NCBI GenBank assembly: GCA_018716105.1
Contig: DVKH01000001.1
Location: forward strand, 1-47,474
Origin: Candidatus Fimivivens faecavium
GTDB lineage: Bacteria > Bacillota > Clostridia > Oscillospirales > Ruminococcaceae
Direction of reading: 5' to 3'
Length of the DNA: 47,474 nucleotides
Made by a program: the position numbers and the translations under genes
Part shown: in pieces, positions 41,689-47,474 of the stretch
Layout of the letters: every line of letters starts with the position of its first letter
Position numbering within the stretch: position 1 is the first letter of the stretch
The notes under the pieces: model-generated
What the model was told of the DNA's origin: nothing
The model's input: only the letters and a program-made list of their open reading frames with translations
Database searches by the model: none

Positions 41689-42108
41689 TGCAGGAAGCAG
41701 CCAGCCCTCCGCCCCGTCCAGCCGGCCGGAAACGGCCGCCGGACCGACGGTTTCGCTTTTTATTTATGTTCTACCGGGCGTTCGCCTAAAAACGGCGGGC
41801 GTCCGGTTCTTTATGCGTTTGCTCCGATACCGAAAACGTAAATCTGGAACAAGTAGGAATCAGAAAGCAAATAGAAACGGCGTATTCCGAAATAACCGCC
41901 TGCATAGCCTGATCCGAGGCGGTAAAGCTTCGGCGCCAAGCGGCGATCGTAAAATAAACCGCTGTCCCGGCGGCATCGTTTCCAGTGATTTTTTTCAAGT
42001 GAACCTTGGTTGATATAATCACGCAAATAGAATATAGTAAAAGGCAGGAGCGCAGCTACTATATTGCGGCTGTTTTTGCGAACGTCCAGGAAAGATTGGA
42101 GAAACTCA
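41689..42108. other. Intergenic region between ileS and the two-component genes
   Basis: No gene is supported. A GC-rich hairpin (CCGGCCG...CGGCCGCCGG, about 41720-41742) follows ileS but has only a delayed T-run (41757-41765), so it is a weak terminator. TATAAT at 42014-42019 is a good -10 for the response regulator, with a poor -35 (TTTTCA, 41992-41997, 16 bases upstream). AT content rises sharply after about 41850, marking the left edge of the cassette that follows. Confidence 0.5.
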
Positions 42109-42783
42109 ATGGAACAGATCTTAGTTATAGAGGATGATACAGGGTTAAACCAGGGTCTATGTCGTGCCTTAAAATCAGAAAATAGGCAGGTCATATCGTG
42201 CCTGAATTTAAAAACTGCACGGGAACAGCTTTTATGCGGCGCCGTATCGTTGGTGCTTCTGGACATCAATTTGCCGGATGGAAGCGGGATGGACTTTTTG
42301 AAAGAATTGAAGGAAGCCGATCCGGCGCGCCCGGTTATTCTGCTTACTGCGAACGATACCGACATGGAGATTGTAGCCGGACTGGAACAGGGCGCGGATG
42401 ATTATATCACAAAACCTTTTTCGCTGTCTGTTTTGCGGGCAAGGGTTAATACGCAGCTGAGAAAAGCTCTTTCTGTCAATGGAAAGACCTTTCAAATAGA
42501 TCGATTTATGTTTGACTTTGACCAAATGCGATTTTCTGTTAATGGCGCAGCCATAGAACTCAGCAAAACGGAACAAAAGCTCCTTCGCCTGCTTGTTGAA
42601 AATCAGGGAAACGCCATGAGCCGCAACACCTTGGTCGATCGCATTTGGACGGATGGAGGCGAGTATGTTGATGGGAACGCCTTGTCCGTAACCGTTAAGC
42701 GGCTTCGTGATAAGCTGGGAGCGCAGGATTACATTCAAACGGTTTATGGGATTGGCTACGCCTGGGTGAAGAAGAATGGATAA
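42109..42783 (+). CDS. OmpR-family response regulator
   Basis: 224 residues from ATG 42109 (TTGGAGA upstream; an in-frame start 15 codons earlier is unlikely). The receiver domain (1-115) has the acidic pair in VIEDD, the phospho-acceptor Asp near residue 52 in LVLLDINLPDGSG, and the Lys in DYITKPFS. The C-terminal winged helix (about 125-224) has LSKTEQKLLRLLVENQG and VTVKRLRDKLG. It resembles VncR/BceR-type regulators that control nearby ABC exporters. It overlaps the kinase gene by eight bases. Its codon use is more AT-rich than the flanking chromosome. Confidence 0.88.
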   Translation: MEQILVIEDDTGLNQGLCRALKSENRQVISCLNLKTAREQLLCGAVSLVLLDINLPDGSGMDFLKELKEADPARPVILLTANDTDMEIVAGLEQGADDYITKPFSLSVLRARVNTQLRKALSVNGKTFQIDRFMFDFDQMRFSVNGAAIELSKTEQKLLRLLVENQGNAMSRNTLVDRIWTDGGEYVDGNALSVTVKRLRDKLGAQDYIQTVYGIGYAWVKKNG

Positions 42784-43699
42784 ATGGATGTTCATTTTGG
42801 GAATATTATGCGTCCTGACCGCCGCAGTTTTGATTTACATCAATTACCGCAATACGAAAAAAACAATGGAAACCATCGGGCGAATGCTGGATGCAGCCGC
42901 TGAGGGGGCTTTCCAAGAAACGGCGTTTGATGAGAGCCGTTTATCGGCACTGGAAACGAAATACGCCCACTACCTGTCCTCATCTGCCGTTTCCGCTCAG
43001 AACCTTACGATCGAAAAAGATAAAATCAAAACGCTGATCGCCGACATATCTCATCAGACCAAAACCCCCATTGCGAACCTTTTGCTCTACAGCGAGCTGC
43101 TTGCAGAGGAAGAATTGACGGATGATGTTCGCGCCAATGCGAATGCAATCCGGCAGCAGGCGGAGAAACTGCGCTTTTTAATCGATTCTCTTGTCAAGCT
43201 TTCCCGGCTGGAAAATGGCATATTAGCCTTATCTCCCCACTTGCAGGCAGTTGGTCCTATGCTGGATGACATAAATAAACAATATGCTTCCAAGGCCAGA
43301 AGCAAAGGCTTGCAGCTTGAGGTCATTCCCACAGGAGCATTTGCGAGCTTTGATCGCAAATGGACGGCGGAAGCACTGGGAAATTTGATAGACAATGCAA
43401 TTAAATACACGCCTTCCGGCAGTGTTACGGTCAAAACTTCAGAGTATGAAATATTTACCCGCATCGACGTGGCGGATACCGGCATTGGCGTGGATGAATT
43501 TGAACAAACGAAAGTTTTCACCCGGTTCTACCGTTCGGAAGTTGTACGCGAAAACGAGGGCGTGGGGATTGGGCTTTATCTGGCGCGGGAGATCATTTCA
43601 GGAGAGGGCGGTTACATCAAACTGGTTTCAGAGCGCGGGAAAGGATCTACTTTCTCCATATTCCTTCCGCGGCAATCAGAAATCTTTCAGAACTGTTAG
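42776..43699 (+). CDS. Sensor histidine kinase
   Basis: 307 residues. Only one clear membrane helix (about 5-23) and no sizeable extracellular domain, so it probably senses within the membrane or through the transporter. Dimerisation/phospho-acceptor motif ISHQTKTPIANL with His93; N box LGNLIDNAIKYT, G1 VADTGIGVDE, F box FTRFYR, G2 GVGIGLYLAREI. This kinase type (VncS-like) is normally paired with antimicrobial-peptide-related exporters. Its stop is followed by a strong terminator before the ABC genes. Confidence 0.88.
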   Translation: MDKWMFILGILCVLTAAVLIYINYRNTKKTMETIGRMLDAAAEGAFQETAFDESRLSALETKYAHYLSSSAVSAQNLTIEKDKIKTLIADISHQTKTPIANLLLYSELLAEEELTDDVRANANAIRQQAEKLRFLIDSLVKLSRLENGILALSPHLQAVGPMLDDINKQYASKARSKGLQLEVIPTGAFASFDRKWTAEALGNLIDNAIKYTPSGSVTVKTSEYEIFTRIDVADTGIGVDEFEQTKVFTRFYRSEVVRENEGVGIGLYLAREIISGEGGYIKLVSERGKGSTFSIFLPRQSEIFQNC

Positions 43700-43745
43700 A
43701 TTTCGGAACCCCCCTGATAGATTGTGGAAAGATATGTATGCGATA

Positions 43746-43791
43746 ATCTGTATGTTGAGATAAACCATTATCTTGGCGTACAGATTTTTTT
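43746..43791 (+). terminator. Strong intrinsic terminator between the kinase and ABC genes
   Basis: An 18-pair stem (43746-43763 with 43768-43785, several G-U pairs, ATCTGTA...TACAGAT at the base) with loop ACCA, followed by a run of seven T residues. The ribosome site of the ABC gene (GGAGG) begins two bases after the T-run. Confidence 0.8.
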
Positions 43792-43805
43792 GTGGAGGTA
43801 AGTAT

Positions 43806-44477
43806 ATGAAGATTTTACAGGCAAACGACCTGACAAAAATCTATGGTTTTGGCGAGAATGCCGTACACGCATTGGACGGAGTCAGTTTTTCTGTAGAAAA
43901 AGGAGAGTTTGTCGCGGTTGTCGGCACCTCCGGCTCTGGCAAGTCAACCTTGCTTCATATGCTTGGCGGTTTAGACAGGCCGACTTCCGGCAGCGTCACC
44001 GTGGACGGGAAAGAAATTTTCTCTTTAAAAGACGAAGCTTTGACGATTTTCCGCCGCAGAAAAATTGGTTTTGTGTTCCAGAATTATAATCTGGTTCCCG
44101 TGCTGAATGTCTTTGAAAACATCGTCCTCCCGGTTTGGCTGGACGGTAATGCGCCGGATGCGCCATATATTGACAGCATTGTTGAAACGCTGGGGCTTAG
44201 TCGTAAATTGGACAATCTTCCGAACAATCTTTCCGGCGGCCAACAGCAGCGTGTCGCCATTGCAAGGGCCTTGGCATCCAAACCCGCCATCATCCTTGCG
44301 GACGAACCCACCGGTAATCTGGACTCCAAAACCAGCCAGGACGTGCTTGGGCTGTTAAAAGTAACCGGTCAAAAATATGCGCAGACCATCGTGATGATTA
44401 CCCATAATGAAGAAATCGCCCAACTTGCAGATCGCATCATCCGCATTGAGGACGGCCGGATTTATCATCACCAATAA
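43806..44477 (+). CDS. ABC transporter ATP-binding protein (MacB/LolD/BceA type)
   Basis: 223 residues from ATG 43806, with TGGAGG seven to eight bases upstream; the frame is open 11 codons further through the terminator. Walker A GTSGSGKST at 40-48, Q-loop VFQNYNLVPVLNVFENI, signature LSGGQQQRVAIARAL near 143, Walker B AIILADEPTGNLDSKTS and the H-loop MITHNEE. The VFQNYNL and LDSKTS features mark the FtsE/MacB/LolD group, which works with FtsX-type permeases. It is followed 12 bases later by its permease gene. Confidence 0.92.
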   Translation: MKILQANDLTKIYGFGENAVHALDGVSFSVEKGEFVAVVGTSGSGKSTLLHMLGGLDRPTSGSVTVDGKEIFSLKDEALTIFRRRKIGFVFQNYNLVPVLNVFENIVLPVWLDGNAPDAPYIDSIVETLGLSRKLDNLPNNLSGGQQQRVAIARALASKPAIILADEPTGNLDSKTSQDVLGLLKVTGQKYAQTIVMITHNEEIAQLADRIIRIEDGRIYHHQ

Positions 44478-44489
44478 GGAGGCGCAGCT

Positions 44490-47156
44490 ATGAAAGTGAA
44501 AAACCAACGCTGTATCCGCTCGCTGAGCTTCCAACAGCTAAAAGCTGCTAAAAGCAGAAACCTGATTGTGGTCTTTGCGATCGCCTTGACCACCCTGCTG
44601 TTCACCTCTCTGTTCACCATTGCCCTTTCCATCAACGATGGGTATCAGCAGTCCAACTTTCGTCAGTGCGGCGGTTGGAGCCACGGCACCTTCAAATACA
44701 TGACAGAGGACCAGTTTCAGCAGTTAAAAGCGGACCCTCTGATCAAGCAATGGGGTCTGCGGCGGTTTGTGGGAATGCCTACGGAGATACCTTTCAACAA
44801 GTCCCATGTCGAGGTGGGTTATTCTGACGCGGCGCAAGCCCACTGGATGTACTGCGATCCGGTTGAGGGCCGCCTGCCCAAGGAAGGGACGAATGAAGCG
44901 GCTACCGACACCAGAGTCCTGGAGCTGTTAGGGATAAAGCCGGAACTTGGCGCAGAGTTCACCATGACTTTTGATGTAGATGGTCGTCCGACCACACAGG
45001 TTTTTACCCTCTGCGGCTGGTGGGATTATGACGAAGCCATCGTGGCGAGCCATGTTCTGGTGCCCCAGAGCCGGGCACAATCCATTTACGATGAGGTGGG
45101 ATTGATTCCTGGCCAGGCCGACGACGGCACGACCGGAAGCTGGAACATGGATGTCATGTTCAAAAATTCTCTGCATATTGAAAAAGATATGCAGAAAGTG
45201 CTTTCCAACTACAACTATCAAAATGAAAGCCTTTCTGTTGGAGGCAATTACATCGCCACCGGTGTCAATTGGGGATATAGCGGTTCCCAGCTGGCGGACA
45301 ATCTTGACCCCGTCACTGTGCTTGTCGTTGCCGCCATTTTGCTGCTGATTATCTTTACCGGTTATCTCATCATCTATAATGTGTTTCAAATTTCTGTCAC
45401 AAATGATATCCGGTTTTACGGGTTGCTCAAAACAATTGGGACGACGCCGCGCCAGCTCCGGCGTATGATTCGCCAGCAGGCGCTGTTTCTCAGCCTGATG
45501 GGAATCCCACTTGGGATGATTGGCGGTTGGCTGGCAGGCAGAGCGATTACGCCCGCCATCATCGCCCGCCTTGAAGGAATCGTCAATGTGGTTTCCGCAA
45601 GACCGCTGATCTTTGCCGCCTCCGCTCTGTTTGCACTGTTCACGGTGATGCTGTCCTGCCGCCGTCCGGGAAAAATGGCTGCAAAGGTTTCTCCTGTAGA
45701 GGCGGTGCGGTATACTGAGGGCGGCAATTTCAAGACAAAATCTAAAAAATCCGATGGCAAGGTATCTCTGCATTCTATGGCAAGAGCGAATTTGGGGCGA
45801 AGCCGTGGAAAGACAGCCGTCACAGTCATTTCTTTGTCCCTGGCCGTGGTTCTGCTGAATCTCACCGTCACCTTCAGCAATGGTTTTGACATGGATAAAT
45901 ACCTTTCCAATTTTGTTGTATCCGACTTTGTTCTGGCGGATGCGGCCTATTTCCAGACAAGCAGCGGCCAGCGCTTCGGCGGGAGCACTCCCCTGCCCCA
46001 GGATGTGATCGATGTTGTCAATGCTCAGGGCGGTATCACAGAGGGAGGAAAGGTTTATGGCAAGACCTCCGCGGTACAGGAGTTTGTGACCGAGGACTAC
46101 TATCGCCGGGCGAACAGCCGGAGGTACAGCGAAGAAGAGATGGACAACAATATAAGCTGGATGCCAAAGAACGAGCAAGGGCTTATCATAAATGACGCTC
46201 AGCTCTACGGAATGGAATCCTTTGCTCTGGATCACCTGAAAGTTCTCGATGGCGATCTTTCCGAACTGTACGAACCGGGCAGCCGGTCGATTGCGGCTGT
46301 TTACCGGGAGGATGATTACGGCAAACCTGAGTTGGATTCTCACTGGGCAAAGGTGGGCGACGCTGTGACCCTTCGCTATGTCGAAGAATTTGAATACTAC
46401 CATCCGGTTACAGGGGAGGTTTACCCGGATGGAATCGATCTTGATACGGTGCCGTCATGGCGGGTTCGAGCCAAGACCTACCGGGACGTCGAATATACAG
46501 TGGCTGCGCTGGTATCCGTTCCAAACGCCCTTTGTTACCGTTACTATGGTAATGATGAGTTTGTATTAAACGACCAGACTTTCATTGAGGACACGGGCAC
46601 GGATGTGGTGATGCTCTATGCCTTTAATACGGCGGAAGAATCCAATCTCTCTATGGAATCTTTTCTTACAGATTACACCGCCAACCAAAATCCGCAGTTT
46701 GACTACGAGAGCAAAGCCACCTATGCAGCGCAGTTTGAGAGCTTTCGCACCATGTTCCTGCTGCTGGGCGGGGCGCTCAGCTTTATTGTGGGCCTGGTGG
46801 GCGTGCTGAACTTTTTTAATGCTATTCTCACTGGCATTTTAACCCGAAAACGTGAATTTGCGATGTTGCAATCCATCGGCATGACAGGGAAACAGCTCAA
46901 GACCATGCTGATCTGCGAGGGGTTGTATTACGCCATTGGAGCAGGGCTGTTGTCCTTGGCTATGGCGGCCGTTCTGGGGCCTTTGGCCGGCCCCGCTGTT
47001 GGGGATATGCTCTGGTTTTTTTCCTATCGCTTTACCGTAACGCCCAACCTGCTGTTATTGCCTGTGTTTATCCTGCTGGGCGTCTGTATTCCTTTGGTGG
47101 TTTACAATGGAATCGCAAAATCCACCATCGTGGAGCGCTTGCGGGAAATGGAATAG
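44490..47156 (+). CDS. FtsX-type ABC transporter permease
   Basis: 888 residues; AAGGAGG before the ATG. One membrane helix near residue 30-50 precedes a large extracellular region (about 60-275). A three-helix FtsX block follows (about 275-405: VLVVAAILLLIIFTGYLIIYN and FYGLLKTIGTTPRQLRRMI). A second helix near 440-460 leads to a second extracellular region (about 465-755) and a final FtsX block (about 760-880: LQSIGMTGKQLKTMLICEGLYYAIGAG). The layout is that of duplicated MacB-like exporters of Gram-positive bacteria. With the ATPase and two-component genes it suggests export of, or resistance to, a peptide or lipid; the substrate is unknown. Confidence 0.9.
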   Translation: MKVKNQRCIRSLSFQQLKAAKSRNLIVVFAIALTTLLFTSLFTIALSINDGYQQSNFRQCGGWSHGTFKYMTEDQFQQLKADPLIKQWGLRRFVGMPTEIPFNKSHVEVGYSDAAQAHWMYCDPVEGRLPKEGTNEAATDTRVLELLGIKPELGAEFTMTFDVDGRPTTQVFTLCGWWDYDEAIVASHVLVPQSRAQSIYDEVGLIPGQADDGTTGSWNMDVMFKNSLHIEKDMQKVLSNYNYQNESLSVGGNYIATGVNWGYSGSQLADNLDPVTVLVVAAILLLIIFTGYLIIYNVFQISVTNDIRFYGLLKTIGTTPRQLRRMIRQQALFLSLMGIPLGMIGGWLAGRAITPAIIARLEGIVNVVSARPLIFAASALFALFTVMLSCRRPGKMAAKVSPVEAVRYTEGGNFKTKSKKSDGKVSLHSMARANLGRSRGKTAVTVISLSLAVVLLNLTVTFSNGFDMDKYLSNFVVSDFVLADAAYFQTSSGQRFGGSTPLPQDVIDVVNAQGGITEGGKVYGKTSAVQEFVTEDYYRRANSRRYSEEEMDNNISWMPKNEQGLIINDAQLYGMESFALDHLKVLDGDLSELYEPGSRSIAAVYREDDYGKPELDSHWAKVGDAVTLRYVEEFEYYHPVTGEVYPDGIDLDTVPSWRVRAKTYRDVEYTVAALVSVPNALCYRYYGNDEFVLNDQTFIEDTGTDVVMLYAFNTAEESNLSMESFLTDYTANQNPQFDYESKATYAAQFESFRTMFLLLGGALSFIVGLVGVLNFFNAILTGILTRKREFAMLQSIGMTGKQLKTMLICEGLYYAIGAGLLSLAMAAVLGPLAGPAVGDMLWFFSYRFTVTPNLLLLPVFILLGVCIPLVVYNGIAKSTIVERLREME

Positions 47157-47161
47157 TACAA

Positions 47162-47195
47162 GAAGCCGCCAGTTTATGACAGGCGGCTTCTTTTG
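47162..47195 (+). terminator. Terminator of the ABC transporter transcript
   Basis: Stem GAAGCCGCC/GGCGGCTTC around the loop AGTTTATGACA, followed by TTTT, five bases after the permease stop. Confidence 0.85.
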
Positions 47196-47201
47196 CTTTC
47201 A

Positions 47202-47474
47202 GACGGTGGAGGCAGCGAGTTCGTGTTTGTGCGAAGCAAAACCGCTTCCCTTGCGGGAAGCGGTTTTGCTTGTTTGGAGCGGGTTACGAGGCTCGAACCC
47301 GCTACCGTCACCCCGCACCTCTGATTTTAAATCGCCTCCGGCGATGACGGTGGAGGCAGCGAGTTCGTGTTTGTGCAAAACAAAACCGCTTCCCGCGAGG
47401 GAAGCGGCTTTGCTTTTGTGGAGCGGGTTACGAGGCTCGAACTCGCTACCGTCACCCCGCACCTCTGATTTTAA
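47202..47474. repeat. 144-bp direct tandem repeat, nearly two units, cut by the window edge
   Basis: Unit 1 is 47202-47345, and unit 2 starts at 47346 and is cut at 47474 after 129 bases. The two align without net length change and differ at roughly ten to fifteen positions. Each unit holds a strong hairpin (CCGCTTCCC...GGGAAGCGG flanked by A and T runs, terminator-like on both strands) and a second hairpin (AGCGGGTT...AACCCGCT). The period is a multiple of three, so a minus-strand frame of 87 codons stays open through both units. I take that frame as a by-product of the repeat. Confidence 0.85.

Noticed and set aside
44928..46403. 491-codon minus-strand frame opposite the permease
   Set aside because: It has no domain-like pattern and lies wholly within the FtsX permease gene, which has a ribosome site and a clear membrane layout.
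47270..47330. tRNA-like 3' half in the tandem repeat (minus strand)
   Set aside because: A TTCGAGC segment and a CCA-like end recall a tRNA-Leu T-arm, but the T-stem does not pair and no D-arm or matching acceptor strand is present.
47199..47462. 87-codon repetitive minus-strand protein
   Set aside because: The protein repeats only because the DNA repeats with a period of 48 codons; no ribosome site precedes it, and each unit contains terminator-like hairpins.

Overview
This 47.5 kb window looks like a chromosomal segment of a spore-forming, moderately high-GC member of the Clostridia, most likely an Oscillospiraceae/Ruminococcaceae-type gut anaerobe. The evidence is a complete spoIIIAA-AH operon, spoIIM and cwlD; a SCIFF peptide with its radical SAM maturase (a clostridial hallmark); T-box leaders; a lysine riboswitch; and the classic Firmicutes order (Asp23 protein)-nusB-xseA-xseB-ispA-dxs-tlyA-nadK-argR-recN. 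No prophage, insertion sequence or CRISPR array was seen.

Layout. 1-1283: the tail of an unidentified gene, then a minus-strand pair of an Xre-type regulator and an unrecognised 284-aa partner. 1860-3215: 23S rRNA uracil methyltransferase RlmD (minus). 3513-8452: spoIIIA operon. 9071-19688: long housekeeping run (Asp23 protein, nusB, a TsaD-like paralogue, xseAB, ispA, a YuiD-type membrane protein, dxs, tlyA, nadK, argR, recN). 19742-21306: tyrosine T-box and tyrS. 21399-25093 (minus): lysine branch, with a promoter and lysine riboswitch followed by asd-dapA-dapB and a free-standing aspartokinase-type ACT protein. 25207-31358: queA, tgt, yajC, a TIGR04086 membrane protein, scfA-scfB (SCIFF) and proC. 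31434-33088: spoIIM, convergent with a XerC/D recombinase. 33262-36404 (minus): a DUF6873-like protein, radA and cwlD, plus a small Cys-rich protein on the plus strand. 36853-38106: tRNA-Cys, a DUF4491 protein and two broken genes. 38256-41688: T-box and a long IleS2-type ileS. 42109-47156: a response regulator/histidine kinase/ABC transporter cassette that reads more AT-rich than its surroundings. 47202-47474: a 144-bp tandem repeat that runs off the window.

How the genes work together. The SpoIIIA proteins build the mother cell-to-forespore channel; SpoIIM and CwlD act in engulfment and cortex maturation. The lysine genes supply diaminopimelate for the wall (and dipicolinate for spores) under lysine control. 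dxs, ispA and probably the YuiD-type protein belong to isoprenoid/lipid-carrier metabolism. queA and tgt are the queuosine tRNA pair. The cassette at the right end resembles sensing-and-export modules for antimicrobial peptides.

Most interesting observations: (1) a 78-bp repeat carrying an extended -10 promoter and two hairpins, placed upstream of both rlmD and the Asp23/nusB region in the orientation that would drive them; (2) a 28-bp palindrome with the 11-6-11 geometry of a dif site between the promoter and start codon of the xer gene; (3) the 46-codon SCIFF gene scfA, separated from its maturase by a 26-bp perfect palindrome followed by a T-run; (4) two long out-of-frame overlaps (spoIIIAA/AB and dxs/tlyA); (5) a strong terminator between the two-component genes and the ABC genes they probably control; (6) the unrecognised Xre-plus-partner pair with operator-like repeats around its -10. 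All calls come from reading the sequence and remembered family features; no database search was run.
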